Assembly: GCF_016863195.1 (NCBI RefSeq)
Contig: NZ_BOOK01000010.1
Coordinates: forward strand, 1 to 64,000
Length of the DNA: 64,000 nt
From: Paraplanobispora takensis
GTDB lineage: Bacteria > Actinomycetota > Actinomycetes > Streptosporangiales > Streptosporangiaceae
Reading direction: 5' to 3'
The notes under the pieces are model-generated. The model worked only from the letters and a program-made list of their open reading frames with translations. It searched no databases and was not told the DNA's origin. Both the position numbers and the translations under genes were made by a program. Positions 11,636 through 20,903 of this stretch are shown here, piece by piece. Position 1 is the first letter of the stretch, and each line of letters starts with the position of its first letter.

Positions 11636-12670
11636 ATGGAGGCACTGGCGGAACGGCTGTCGCACCTGGACTCGCAGGCCGAAGGCGCCCTCCGGGTCGT
11701 CATGTTCTACGACACGCTGATGCGCCGGCGGGTGGATCTGCCGGCGCTCGCCCGGGCCTCGGCGGGCCTGGCCGGGTGCGTGACCGGGATCCGGCTGCAC
11801 GGCACGGGGCGGGTGGTCCGCTTCTCGCCCGACGGTGAGCAGGCGTCCGCGACGCCGTCCGCGGCCTCCGGCACGGCGCCGATCACGCTCGACGAGGAGG
11901 AGATCGGCACGGTGTGGCTGGAACGCCCCGGCCCGCCGAATCCGCTCGACGAACTGCTGCTGGACCGGCTCGCCATCGCCGTCGCGGCGGTCGTCGAGCG
12001 GTACGGCCCCGCCCGCACCACCATGGCCGATCCCGCGCTGGTCGAACTGGCGATCAGCGCGGGCAGCGACGAGGCGGCCAGGGCCCGGGCGCTGAGGCTG
12101 CTGGGATTCGCCGCGGACCTGCCGGTCCGCGTCGTCGCCGTACGGTCGCAGCTCCCGCTCGACCGGATCGGCGCCCTGATCTGCCCGGCCCGCCCGGTGA
12201 AGGCGGCACCGCTGGCCGACGTGGGCGTCCTGCTGGCCACCACTGTCGACCCGGCCCGGTTCCCCGCGGGTGTGCGCGCCGGCATCGGCGCCGCCGAGAG
12301 CCCGGACCGATCATGGCAGGAGGCCCGCACCGCCCTGCGCTTCACCACTCCGCGCCAGCCGGTCGTCCACCACGACAGCCTGGGCGTGATGGCGCTGCTC
12401 GCACAGGTGCCCCGGGAGGTCGCGCGCGACAACGCCGACGTGGCCGCGATCGCCCGGATGGCCGGCAACCCGGACGATCTGGAGACCCTGGACGCCTACT
12501 GCGCCACCGGCTCCCTGCGCCGTGCCGCCGACCTCCTCCACCTGCACCACAGCAGCGTCGCCCGCCGGCTCGAACAGCTGGCGAAGACCCTGGGCATCGA
12601 CCTCACCGAGCCCGCCGGACTGGTCCGGGCCAGGCTCGCCCTCACCGCATGGCGGCTGCTCGACGACTGA
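11636..12670 (+). CDS. PucR/CdaR-type transcriptional regulator
   Basis: 344 aa. The C-terminal segment (LDAYCATGSLRRAADLLHLHHSSVARRLEQLAKTLG) is the PucR-type helix-turn-helix that lies at the extreme C-terminus in this family. The rest is a sensory region without recognised catalytic motifs. It is divergent from the esterase-ABC operon, with about 117 bp of shared intergenic DNA, and is the obvious candidate regulator of that operon. Confidence 0.85.
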   Translation: MEALAERLSHLDSQAEGALRVVMFYDTLMRRRVDLPALARASAGLAGCVTGIRLHGTGRVVRFSPDGEQASATPSAASGTAPITLDEEEIGTVWLERPGPPNPLDELLLDRLAIAVAAVVERYGPARTTMADPALVELAISAGSDEAARARALRLLGFAADLPVRVVAVRSQLPLDRIGALICPARPVKAAPLADVGVLLATTVDPARFPAGVRAGIGAAESPDRSWQEARTALRFTTPRQPVVHHDSLGVMALLAQVPREVARDNADVAAIARMAGNPDDLETLDAYCATGSLRRAADLLHLHHSSVARRLEQLAKTLGIDLTEPAGLVRARLALTAWRLLDD

Positions 12671-12672
12671 CG

Positions 12673-13710
12673 TCACAGCGTGACGGTGACGCCCTCGGCG
12701 GCGGAGCGGCGGGCGGCCTCCAGGACGGTGAGGGCCTCCACGACCTCCTCGGGGGCGACCGGCGGCGGGGCGCCGTCGCGCACGGCCGGGACCACCGCCC
12801 GGTAGAAGTCCAGGTAGGCGCCGGGTTCGGTGCGGACCGGGTGGTTGTCCCGGTCGGTGCCCAGCACGCCCCACCGCTCCTGCGGGTCGTCGCCGAAGCC
12901 GGGCGAGTCCGGGGTCAGGCCCGCGCGCAGGCGGTCCTCCTGGACGTCCAGGCCGTGCTTGACGTAGGCCGCCGCCGAGCCCAGCACGCGGAAGCGCGGC
13001 CCGAGCTGCGGGGTCACCGCGCTGACCCACAGGTGGGAACGGGCGCCGCTCGCGTGGGTCAGGGCGATGAAGGTGTCGTCGTCGGAGACGACCCCGGTCC
13101 TGCGCACGTCGGACTCGGCGTAGACCGAGGTGACCGGGCCCAGCAGGCGCAGCGCCTGGTCGGCCAGGTGGCTGCCCAGGTCGTACAGCAGGCCGCCGAC
13201 CTCCTCGGCGCCGCCGACCTCGCGCCAGCCGCCCTTGGGGACGGGCCGCCACCGCTCGAAGCGGGACTCCAGCCGGTTGACGGTGCCCAGCTCGCCGGAG
13301 GCGACCAGCCGCTCGATCGTCAGGAAGTCGCCGTCCCAGCGGCGGTTCTGGAACACGGTCAGCATCACGCCGCGCTCCCGCGCCAGCTCGGCCAGGTCGC
13401 GGGCCTCCCGGGCGGTCGCGGCCAGCGGCTTGTCCACCACCACCGGCAGGCCCGCCTTCAGCGCCGCCTCGGCCAGCGGGACGTGGGTGCGGTTGGGGGA
13501 GGCCACCACGACCAGGTCGACGTCATCCCACAGCTCGTCGGGGTCGGAGACCGGCCGCGCGCCGTACCGGTCCTTCACCTCGGCGGATCGCGCGGGATCG
13601 CGCGTCACCACCGCCGACAGCCGCAGACCCGGCGTCGCGGCGATCAGCGGGGCGTGGAAGAACGCCCCGGCGACGCCGTACCCGATCAGGCCGACCCGCA
13701 GATCAGTCAT
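12673..13710 (-). CDS. Gfo/Idh/MocA-family NAD(P)-dependent oxidoreductase
   Basis: 345 aa. The N-terminal Rossmann fold (VGLIGYGVAGAFFHAPLI), the DKPLA motif and a C-terminal GFO/IDH/MocA domain identify it. Members oxidise sugar or inositol derivatives using NAD(P). It overlaps the PAC2 gene upstream by 8 bp and ends 2 bp from the convergent PucR gene. The substrate cannot be inferred. Confidence 0.92.
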   Translation of the reverse strand: MTDLRVGLIGYGVAGAFFHAPLIAATPGLRLSAVVTRDPARSAEVKDRYGARPVSDPDELWDDVDLVVVASPNRTHVPLAEAALKAGLPVVVDKPLAATAREARDLAELARERGVMLTVFQNRRWDGDFLTIERLVASGELGTVNRLESRFERWRPVPKGGWREVGGAEEVGGLLYDLGSHLADQALRLLGPVTSVYAESDVRRTGVVSDDDTFIALTHASGARSHLWVSAVTPQLGPRFRVLGSAAAYVKHGLDVQEDRLRAGLTPDSPGFGDDPQERWGVLGTDRDNHPVRTEPGAYLDFYRAVVPAVRDGAPPPVAPEEVVEALTVLEAARRSAAEGVTVTL

Positions 13711-14611
13711 TGCGGCGTTCGTCCCGCTCGGCCAGGAAGGCCTCGAACTGGGCGGCGAGCTCGTCGCCGGTGGGCATCTCGACGGGCTCGGCGATCAGGT
13801 TCTCCCGCTCGGCGCCGGCGGCGAAGGCGTCGTACTGCTGCTCCAGGCCGCTGATCGCGGTGGACAGCTCCTCCGAGGCCTCGATCTGCTCGGCGATCTC
13901 CGCGGTGGTCCGGTCCGCGGCGGCGCGCAGGCTCTCCAGGGGGAAGACCAGCCCGGTGCTGTTGGTGACGGACTCCAGGGCGGTCACCGCGGCCGTGGGA
14001 TACTCGGCCTGGGCGAGATAGTGGGGGACGTGCACGGCGTAGCCGAGGGCGTCGTGCCCCTTGGCGCCGAGCCGGAACTCGATCAGGGCGGCCGCGCTGC
14101 CGGGGACCTGGACCTTGCCGAAGGAGCTGGTCTGCCCGGCGACCAGCTCGGGGCGGCTGGCGTGCCCGGTGACGCCCAGCGGGCGGGTGTGCGGGACGGC
14201 CATGGGGATGCCGTGGGCGGTCACCAGCTTGGCGACGCCCAGCCGGGTGACGAGCGTCTCGACGGCGGCGGTGAACAGCTCCCACTCGCGATCCGGCTCG
14301 GGACCGCTGAGCAGCAGGAACGGCGTGCCCGTCGTGTCGTGGGCGAGGCGCAGGGCGATCGTGGGAGCGTCGACGTCCACCCACCTGTCGGTGTCGAACG
14401 TCATGATCGGGCGGCGGGACCGGTAGTCGAGCAGGCGGTCCACGTCGAAGGTCGCGATGACCCGGTGCTCCAGCTCGGCGAGGAGGTGTTCCATGGCGAG
14501 CCGGCCGGCTCCGCCCGCGTCCACGAACCCGTCGAAGTGGTAGAGCAGCACCGGATCGGTCAGCTCGGGAAGGTCTCCGCTGAGCCGGTAGAGATCCGTC
14601 GGGTCGAACAC
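13703..14611 (-). CDS. PAC2-family protein
   Basis: 302 aa from GTG 14611, preceded by GGAG; the longer open frame upstream is not supported. DPVLLYHFDGFVDAGGAG at the N-terminus and GIPMAVPHTRP with the following block match the actinobacterial PAC2 (proteasome assembly chaperone 2-like) family. Its function in bacteria is unsettled; the fold resembles purine nucleoside phosphorylases. Eight bp of overlap with the oxidoreductase gene implies cotranscription. Confidence 0.88.
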   Translation of the reverse strand: MFDPTDLYRLSGDLPELTDPVLLYHFDGFVDAGGAGRLAMEHLLAELEHRVIATFDVDRLLDYRSRRPIMTFDTDRWVDVDAPTIALRLAHDTTGTPFLLLSGPEPDREWELFTAAVETLVTRLGVAKLVTAHGIPMAVPHTRPLGVTGHASRPELVAGQTSSFGKVQVPGSAAALIEFRLGAKGHDALGYAVHVPHYLAQAEYPTAAVTALESVTNSTGLVFPLESLRAAADRTTAEIAEQIEASEELSTAISGLEQQYDAFAAGAERENLIAEPVEMPTGDELAAQFEAFLAERDERRND

Positions 14612-14928
14612 CGTTCTCCAGCCTTTCGTCGATCGTCTCTTCAGGTGAACTCGCGCGGTCGCCGGTGAATTCCGCTGCCCCGGTGACCTGGAGCGAACCC
14701 TACCGGGGGACGGGGGATCCCACGCAGTCCGATCGTCCGGGCTCCCGGAGGCGTGATCCGCAGACCGGCACGGAACTGTCACCGGATGTGGACACCGAGT
14801 GAAATGTTCGGTCAGGACGAATACCTGGAATGACACGGCCGAAGCTAACCCCGGAGTGCTCCTGCCCTACCCCAGGGGTACCAGGGCCCATTGTTCGTCA
14901 CGTATAGGAAATTTTGTGCCGTTCGGCC
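14612..14928. promoter_or_regulatory. Divergent PAC2/terpene synthase regulatory region
   Basis: 317 bp without a gene. It contains a perfect 13-bp dyad TACCCCAGGGGTA at 14868-14880, about 50 bp before the terpene synthase start, and a weaker GGTGAA(C/T)TC direct repeat near 14645 and 14665. No clear -35/-10 pair is visible. Confidence 0.4.
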
Positions 14929-15936
14929 ATGCTGGGTGACGTGCCAAGAACCACTGCGCGGCCCTACCGGTCCCTGAAGCTCCCCGAGTTGTCGTGTCCT
15001 TTCCCCAGTGAGGTGAACCCCCATGTGGAGAGGGTGGACAAGGAGACCATCGGCTGGGCGGTGGAGTCGGGCCTGCTGGAGGGCGCCGAGATGGTGGTGA
15101 GATACCGTCAGGCGCGCTACGGCCTGCTCGGGGCACGCACCTATCCCTACGCCGACTACACCATGCTCCGCCTGGCGACCGACTGGTGCGTGTGGTTGTT
15201 CGCCTTCGACGACGTCTTCTGCGAGACCGACCGGCACGCCGCCGAGATCGCCAGGACGCTGCCGCAGTTCGTGGCGGTCCTCGACGGCATCGAGGGCTGC
15301 GGGCCGGTGGACAACGTCTTCGCCAGGGCGCTGCGGGAGATCAAGTGCCGGATCGCCGAGAACGGCGACGCCGACCAGCTCGACCGGTGGTGCGGAGTCG
15401 TCAAGGACTATCTGTTCGCCCAGGTGTGGGAGGCGGCCAACCGGCAGGACGCCGTGGTGCCGACCCTGGCGGACTACATCCTGATGCGGCGGCGGACCGG
15501 GGCCATGCTCACCGTCTTCGCGCTCATCGACGTGGCCGCCGGGTACCGGCTCACCCCCCAGGAGTGGCGCCACCCCGACGTGCGGGCGATCACCGAGAGC
15601 GCCAACGACGTCGTGGTCTGGGACAACGACCTGATCTCCTACGCCAAGGAGAGCGGCGCGGGCAACTCCGTCAACAACCTGGTGAACGTGCTCGCCCGGC
15701 ACCGGGGCCACTCCTGCCAGGAGGCCATGGACGAGGTCGGCGCGATGCGCGACCGGGCCGTCGCCCGGATGGTGAAGCTGCGAGGCTCCCTGTCGCGGCT
15801 CGACTCGAAGGCGGTGGACGCCTACGTGCGCGGCCTGGAGTACTGGATCAGCGGGAGCATCGACTATTCGATGACGAGCCCCCGCTACACGATCGCCTGG
15901 CAGGACCGGCAGGACGAGACCCCGCTGGCCGGATAG
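14929..15936 (+). CDS. Class I terpene synthase
   Basis: 335 aa from ATG 14929. TTG 14914 and GTG 14941 are alternatives, since no strong ribosome-binding site decides. The aspartate-rich metal motif DDVFCE (residues 94-99), the NSE triad NDLISYAKE (233-241) and the C-terminal Arg-Tyr pair (319-320) are all intact, so the enzyme should ionise and cyclise a prenyl diphosphate with Mg2+. Length and motif type fit bacterial sesquiterpene synthases. No prenyltransferase, P450 or methyltransferase is adjacent, so it probably draws on the housekeeping farnesyl diphosphate pool. The product is unknown. Confidence 0.92.
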   Translation: MLGDVPRTTARPYRSLKLPELSCPFPSEVNPHVERVDKETIGWAVESGLLEGAEMVVRYRQARYGLLGARTYPYADYTMLRLATDWCVWLFAFDDVFCETDRHAAEIARTLPQFVAVLDGIEGCGPVDNVFARALREIKCRIAENGDADQLDRWCGVVKDYLFAQVWEAANRQDAVVPTLADYILMRRRTGAMLTVFALIDVAAGYRLTPQEWRHPDVRAITESANDVVVWDNDLISYAKESGAGNSVNNLVNVLARHRGHSCQEAMDEVGAMRDRAVARMVKLRGSLSRLDSKAVDAYVRGLEYWISGSIDYSMTSPRYTIAWQDRQDETPLAG

Positions 15937-16000
15937 CCGCCGCACGGGACCGTCGCGGGAGGCGCCCTTCAGGAGCGGCGGGCCGCCGCAGGGGGCGCCG

Positions 16001-18118
16001 TCACAGGTGCGGGAACGGGTCCTCCGGTCCCTGGTCGCCGAGCGCCAGCTCGATCAGCTCCTCCAGGTTCATCCGCCGTCCCATGGCGAAGGCCTCCTCG
16101 AAGGGCGCCTCGCCCAGGAGCCGCTTGCACTCCTTGACCGCCTGGTCGTGCTCGATGTTGAAGAACGGCGAGCCCAGCTGGGGCATCCCGAACGCCCGCC
16201 AGTTCTGCTGGCCTCCGCCCATCAGCTGCGAGGCCAGCGCCGGCCGCCCCTCGTCCAGGGTCAGCCTGGCGATCAACTCGACCGCCAGGCTGATGCCGAG
16301 CACGTCGTGGAAGTAGCGCTTGAGCCGCAGGGCCTCGCGGGCGTGGGCCATCGCCTCCTCGGCCCGGCCCAGCCCGTGGAAGGCGCTGGCCAGGGCGTAG
16401 ATGGCGTAGGAGCGCAGCCACACCTCGCCGCGCTGGGTGCACACGGCGATGCAGTCGCGCAGCAGCACCTCGGCCTCGGTCGGGTCGTTCTGCATGAGCA
16501 GCACCATCGACAGCTCGACGATCGAGGGGAGCAGGCCGGGGTTCAGCTCGCGGCCGCTCTTGTGGAACTCGATCGCGACGCCGAGCAGCGCGCTGGCCTT
16601 CTGCAGGTCGCCCTGGAGCCACGCCGCGGTGCCCAGCATCTTGGTGGCCAGGATGACCGCGCCGGAGTCGCCCACCCGGACCGCGTCGGAGCTGCACTGC
16701 TCCGCGGCCTCGATCGCCCCGCTGATGTTGCCCTGGGCGCTGTTGATGTAGGACAGCACCCACAGCGCCTTGCACCGCTCGGAGCTGGGCTGCGAGGCCA
16801 GCTCCAGGGTCTTCTCGAGGTACAGCCTGCCCTCACGGGCCAGCCCGCAGGCCACCCAGAGGAACCACAGGGACGACAGCAGCTCCAGCCCGGCGCCCAC
16901 CTGGCCGGGAGTGCGCAGGCAGTAGTCCAGCGCCACCCGGATGTTGTCGTGCTCGTGGCGCATCCTGACGTACCAGTAGACCTGGCGGGCACCGGACCAG
17001 GCGTCCTCGCTGCGCTTGGCCAGCTGCAGGTAGTAGTCGCGGTGCCGCTCGCGCACGGGCTCGATCTCGCCCAGCTTCTCCAGCCACTCCTCGCCGTACT
17101 GGCGCAGGGTGTCGATCAGCCGGTAGCGGTGCCCGGAAGGGGTGCCCTCGCTCAGCAGGATGGACTTCTCCACGAGGCTGGAGACGAGATCCATGATCGA
17201 CTCGGCGGGCAGGCTGTCGCCCGCGCACACGTAGCGGGCGGCGTCCAGCTCGAAGTCACCGGCGAAGACCGACAGCCGGGCCCACAGCAGCCGCTCGGAG
17301 GGCTCGCACAGCTCGTGGCTCCACCCGATCGCGGCGCGCAGCGTCTGGTGACGGGGCAGCGCCGTACGGCTGGCGCCGGCCAGCAGGCTGAAGCGGTCGG
17401 CCAGCAGCGTGAGGATCTGCTCCACCGACAACGCCCGCATCCGCACCGCGGCCAGTTCGATGGCCAGCGGGATGCCGTCCAGGCGGCGGCAGAGCTCGGA
17501 GACCGGGCCGATGTTGTGCTCGTCGAGGACGAAGCTGGGCATGACCGCGCTCGCCCGGGCGGCGAACAGCTGCACCGCCTCGTTGGCGAAGACGTTCTCA
17601 CCGGGCGCGTCGCCGGGGACGGCCAGCGGCGGGATGGTGACCGTGTGCTCGCCCCGGGCGTTGAGCGACTGACGGCTGGTCGCCAGGATGGTCAGGCCCG
17701 GAGCGTGGGTCAGCAGGTCCTCGAAGAGGGCGGCGCAGGCGTCGACGAGGTGTTCGCAGGTGTCGATGATCAGGAGGATCTCGCGGTCGCCGAGCCACTC
17801 GACCAGCGTCTCGTCCGCCGTCCGCGGCGACTGGTCGGCGATGCCGAGCGCCGAGGTGATCGTGTGCCGGACCATCCCCTGGTCCTGGAGCCGGGCCAGG
17901 TCGGCGAACCACACCCCGTCCTTGAACTGGCCGCGCACCATGTGCGCGATGCGCAGCGCGGTGCGGGACTTGCCGACACCGCCGATGCCGGTCACGGTCA
18001 CGAGGCGGTGCTCGTGGAGCCTCTGCCTGAGTGTCGCCAGCAGTCTGGTGCGTCCCACGAAGCTGGTGAGCTCATTGGGGAGATTGCCTTCTCGCCGCCA
18101 TCCTGATGGCGTTGCCAT
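16001..18118 (-). CDS. AfsR-like STAND ATPase without a recognisable DNA-binding domain
   Basis: 705 aa; the start is supported by GTGAGG. It opens almost directly into the NTPase: FVGR near residue 20, Walker A GIGGVGKS (44-51), Walker B EILLIIDTCEHL, TSRQSL and the GIPLAIELAA motif, followed by a winged-helix region and TPR-like helices to the end. Relatives usually carry an N-terminal SARP or C-terminal LuxR HTH domain; neither is seen. It converges on the terpene synthase with a 64-bp gap. It may regulate through protein contacts, or its DNA-binding partner is encoded elsewhere. Confidence 0.87.
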   Translation of the reverse strand: MATPSGWRREGNLPNELTSFVGRTRLLATLRQRLHEHRLVTVTGIGGVGKSRTALRIAHMVRGQFKDGVWFADLARLQDQGMVRHTITSALGIADQSPRTADETLVEWLGDREILLIIDTCEHLVDACAALFEDLLTHAPGLTILATSRQSLNARGEHTVTIPPLAVPGDAPGENVFANEAVQLFAARASAVMPSFVLDEHNIGPVSELCRRLDGIPLAIELAAVRMRALSVEQILTLLADRFSLLAGASRTALPRHQTLRAAIGWSHELCEPSERLLWARLSVFAGDFELDAARYVCAGDSLPAESIMDLVSSLVEKSILLSEGTPSGHRYRLIDTLRQYGEEWLEKLGEIEPVRERHRDYYLQLAKRSEDAWSGARQVYWYVRMRHEHDNIRVALDYCLRTPGQVGAGLELLSSLWFLWVACGLAREGRLYLEKTLELASQPSSERCKALWVLSYINSAQGNISGAIEAAEQCSSDAVRVGDSGAVILATKMLGTAAWLQGDLQKASALLGVAIEFHKSGRELNPGLLPSIVELSMVLLMQNDPTEAEVLLRDCIAVCTQRGEVWLRSYAIYALASAFHGLGRAEEAMAHAREALRLKRYFHDVLGISLAVELIARLTLDEGRPALASQLMGGGQQNWRAFGMPQLGSPFFNIEHDQAVKECKRLLGEAPFEEAFAMGRRMNLEELIELALGDQGPEDPFPHL

Positions 18119-18129
18119 GGCCGCCTCAC

Positions 18130-18165
18130 GGGGGTAGCTGACACCTGCTCTGGCATCGTACCCCC
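18130..18165. promoter_or_regulatory. Inverted repeat upstream of the AfsR-like gene
   Basis: GGGGGTA (18130-18136) and TACCCCC (18159-18165) are perfect inverted arms separated by 22 bp, just ahead of the start codon at 18118. This could be an operator or a leader hairpin. Confidence 0.4.
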
Positions 18166-18242
18166 CTGGTCATCCACTGTCTTTTCGCCCGGGAGGAGGA
18201 GGATGAGCTTTACCCCACGGTCCACACGAGACTTCGCCTTGC

Positions 18243-19025
18243 CGGCAGCTCGCCGAGGCCAAGAACGACTTCCCCTGGCCGGCCACCGCGCCTGCCCAGG
18301 TGCTGCAGCAGACCCTCAAAGATCTGGATGTGGCATGCCGCCGGTACGGCACGGCGAAGGTGCGCTGGAAGACCAAGACCCGCTGGAGGCCGTCGTTCCG
18401 GTTTCCCACCCCCGGGCAGATCTCGGTCGAGACGATCAACCACCGGTGGGGGCGGGTGTTCCTGCCTAAACTCGGCTGGGTGCGTTTCCGCCTGTCGCGC
18501 CCGCTGAGCGCAAGCGTGCGCTCGGCGACCGTCTCGTGCGACGGCGCGCACCGGCTGACCCGCGATTATGCGCACGTCGTCTTCGAGGACCTGAACGTTC
18601 GGGGCATGACGGCCTCGGCGTCCGGCACGGCCACCGCGCCGGGTGCGCGGGTGGCGCAGAAATCCGGACTGAACCGGGCGATCCTGGACAAGGGCTGGTA
18701 CGGGCTGGAGATCGCGGTGCGCTCGGCGGCCCGCCGTACCGGCAGCATCCTCGACAAGGTTCCTGCCGCGTACACGTCCCAGACGTGCTCGAATCCGGCC
18801 TGCGGGCGGGTGGATGCCAAGAGCCGCGATAGCCAAGCGCTCTTCACGTGCACCGCCTGCGGGCATAGCGAGCATGCCGACGTGAACGCGGCGAAATGCA
18901 TCAAGGCCAGAGGGCGGGCGGCCGGGCCGGTCGTTTCAGGGCGTGGAGACTTCGGGGCCGCCCGGGTCGGTGAAGCGTCAAGCACCCGTTCCACAGCGCG
19001 CGGCGCGCCGCGCGCTGCCGTGTGA
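18243..19025 (+). pseudogene. tnpB: IS605/IS1341-type TnpB, internally deleted
   Basis: The reading frame from RQLAEAKNDFPWPATAPAQ through the stop at 19025 is TnpB. The N-terminal ~50 residues are lost. A second deletion joins the strand SVRSATVSCDG directly to the helix before VVFEDLNVRGM, removing the RuvC-I Asp block. RuvC-II Glu (FEDLNV), the Cys4 zinc finger (CSNPACG...CTACG) and RuvC-III Asp (HADVNAAK) remain. With one catalytic Asp missing the protein cannot be an active RNA-guided nuclease. No TnpA is present. Confidence 0.88.
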
Positions 19026-19029
19026 GCGG

Positions 19030-19070
19030 CACGGGAATCTTCGTCCCTTCAAGACGGAGAGCAGGTCAAC
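19030..19070 (+). ncRNA. Right end / omega-RNA 3' hairpin of the TnpB element
   Basis: The motif GGGAATCTTCGTCCCTTCAA followed by GACGGAGAGCAGGTCAAC is the conserved right end of IS605-family elements. There it forms the terminal stem-loop of the omega-RNA and directly precedes the guide. TTCGTC (19040-19045) pairs with GACGGA (19053-19058). The element end should lie at about 19067-19070, making the adjacent host sequence the would-be guide. Expression is not shown by sequence. Confidence 0.65.
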
Positions 19071-19101
19071 CCACCAGGTCATCACGTACGGTGATCATCG
19101 T

Positions 19102-19116
19102 TACCATGGACACGTG
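19102..19116 (+). promoter_or_regulatory. Probable leaderless promoter of the 56-aa gene
   Basis: TACCAT (19102-19107) lies six bases before the GTG at 19114 and no Shine-Dalgarno sequence is present. This -10 placement fits a leaderless transcript beginning at the start codon. Confidence 0.5.
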
Positions 19117-19284
19117 ACAGCGCACGAGCCAGACGACCTGCGTCCTGTGGATCTCTTCGAGGACGGCCCGGAGATCCTCCCCGACCAGACCTCCGACGAC
19201 ACCGATCTCGGATGGGGACAGTGGCGTGACTCCGGCGGCAACGACGATCGCCTGATCGAGGATCGCCCGCCCCACTGGGGCTAG
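19114..19284 (+). CDS. Conserved small acidic protein, unknown function
   Basis: 56 aa from GTG 19114. The composition is strongly acidic, with DLFEDGPEILPDQTSDDTD, the aromatic GWGQW segment and the ending RPPHWG. The codon pattern is that of a real gene and the acidic/PPHW layout resembles small actinobacterial hypothetical proteins, though I cannot name a family. It is monocistronic and immediately follows the TnpB remnant. Confidence 0.65.
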   Translation: MTAHEPDDLRPVDLFEDGPEILPDQTSDDTDLGWGQWRDSGGNDDRLIEDRPPHWG

Positions 19285-19361
19285 TGGTGCTGAGAACCGG
19301 GATCGGGTACGGCGGCGCGTACCGGGCGACGGGCTCGTCCGTGGGATGCGTCCACGCTTGA

Positions 19362-19426
19362 CCGGGTGTCGCCCACCCGTGAGGCGCGTCCGCGGTGGGC
19401 CGGGTGTCGCCCACCCCGGCTGCGCC
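19362..19426. repeat. REP-like GC-rich repeat, copies B and C
   Basis: Two adjacent imperfect copies (19362-19379 and 19401-19426) of CGGGTGTCGCCCACCC, spaced 39 bp, matching the copy at 6042-6066. Each can form a small GGGTG/CACCC hairpin. The rest of 19285-19540 holds no gene. Confidence 0.5.
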
Positions 19427-19540
19427 TCACGACAGATGGGCCTGCTCACGACACCGGGACGCCGATCACTTCCGAGCCTCGACGAAGCCGGGTGCCGAGG
19501 GCCGTCCTTGAGCGTGGTCCGCAGCTGATCGCCGGGCGGG

Positions 19541-20752
19541 TCACGGCCGGGGCACCGCGGTCCCGCGCAGATAGACGGCGCGGATGCGGTGTATCGCGTC
19601 CGGATCGTGCAGCGGGTCGCCGTCGACGGCCAGGACGTCGGCGTCGTAGCCGGGTGCCAGACGGCCCTTGCGGTGCCCGAGGCCGCACGCCAGGGCGGCC
19701 CGGGAGGTGGCGGCGCGCAGCGCCTCGGCGGGGGTCATGCCGACCCCGGCGAGCTGGGCGAGCGCCCAGCGCAGTACGTCGTGCGGTTTGAAGGGGGCGA
19801 TGCCGCCGTCGGTGCCGGTGACCATGGACGCGCCGGCCCGGTGCAGGAGCCGGAGATTGGCCGCCATCGCCGGCATGCGGGCGGCGATGGCGGGCGGCAT
19901 GGCGAACCCGGGGATCGGCATGGTGCCCAGGGTGATGCCGAGGGCGACCGGCGCGGCGGCCATCGCCTCCGCCAGGCCCTCGGGGACGGGGTCGACCCCG
20001 TCGGCGGTCATGAACGTGACGTGTTCCAGGCCGTCGACGCCGGCGGCCAGGGCGTCGACGACCGCCCGCGTGCCGTGGGCGTGGGCGGTGACCGGTAGGT
20101 CGTGGCGGTGGGCCTCCTCGACCGCCGCGCGCAGCTCGTCGAGGTCGAACTGCGGCAGCTCCGGCCGGCTGCCCGGGGTGAGGTTCCCCCCGCTCGCCAT
20201 GATCTTGATGACGTCGACGCCGCGTTCGGCGTGCTCGCGGACCGCCGCGCGGATCCCGTCCACGCCGGTGGCGCAGCCGCCCAGGAAGTGGCAGTGCCCG
20301 TCCTCGCTGGTGATGGGCGGTCCGGCGGCGACGATCGTGGGCAGCGTCGCGTCGGCGGAGTCGCGCAGCCGCAGGGACAGATAGCCGCGGTCGCCGAGGT
20401 CGCGCACGGTGGTCACCCCGCCCCGGACGGCGTGCCGGGCGGCGGCGGCCATCGCCTCCAGAGCGGCCGCGTCGTCGCGGCCGGCGAGACGGCCGACCGG
20501 ATCCTCGGAGGCGTCGAAGGCCAGGTGGACGTGGGCGTCGACGAGCCCGGGAAGGAGCGTGGCGCCGCCCAGGTCGACGACGTCGGCGCCCTCGGGGACC
20601 GGCAGGGATGTGCCGGCGGTCGTGATCACACCGTTGTCGATCACGATCACCGGTTCGGGGACCAGCGTGTCGCCGATCCCGTCGAAGAGCCATTTCGCCC
20701 GCAGCACGGTGGGCGGTCGCCGCCGGGTCGCGGCGGTCTCGGTCGCCGTCAT
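19541..20752 (-). CDS. Amidohydrolase-family metal-dependent hydrolase
   Basis: 403 aa from ATG 20752. The HVHL metal-binding motif follows the LPGLVDAHVH strand, and VIKIMASGG, TAHAHG, GLEHVTFM and TDGG supply the remaining barrel motifs. The C-terminal GRLAPGYDADVLAVDGDPL is characteristic of imidazolonepropionase/prolidase-type amidohydrolases. It probably cleaves a cyclic amide or Xaa-Pro-like substrate in the cytoplasm; the exact substrate is not evident. Confidence 0.88.
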   Translation of the reverse strand: MTATETAATRRRPPTVLRAKWLFDGIGDTLVPEPVIVIDNGVITTAGTSLPVPEGADVVDLGGATLLPGLVDAHVHLAFDASEDPVGRLAGRDDAAALEAMAAAARHAVRGGVTTVRDLGDRGYLSLRLRDSADATLPTIVAAGPPITSEDGHCHFLGGCATGVDGIRAAVREHAERGVDVIKIMASGGNLTPGSRPELPQFDLDELRAAVEEAHRHDLPVTAHAHGTRAVVDALAAGVDGLEHVTFMTADGVDPVPEGLAEAMAAAPVALGITLGTMPIPGFAMPPAIAARMPAMAANLRLLHRAGASMVTGTDGGIAPFKPHDVLRWALAQLAGVGMTPAEALRAATSRAALACGLGHRKGRLAPGYDADVLAVDGDPLHDPDAIHRIRAVYLRGTAVPRP

Positions 20753-20903
20753 GCGCCCAGTGTGCGCCCGGCGGCCCGGATGGGACACCGGGCCGACCCC
20801 CGGGACGGCCTCGGGACAACCCCCGTGACCGCCCCCCGGGAGACCTCGGGACCCGGCGCCGCCTCAAGCCCGGGGCGACCTCGGGAGACCCGGCGAAACT
20901 TCA

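Noticed and set aside
14929-18118. Terpenoid biosynthetic gene cluster
   Set aside because: No prenyltransferase, P450 or tailoring enzyme is adjacent, so only an orphan synthase and a convergent regulator can be claimed.
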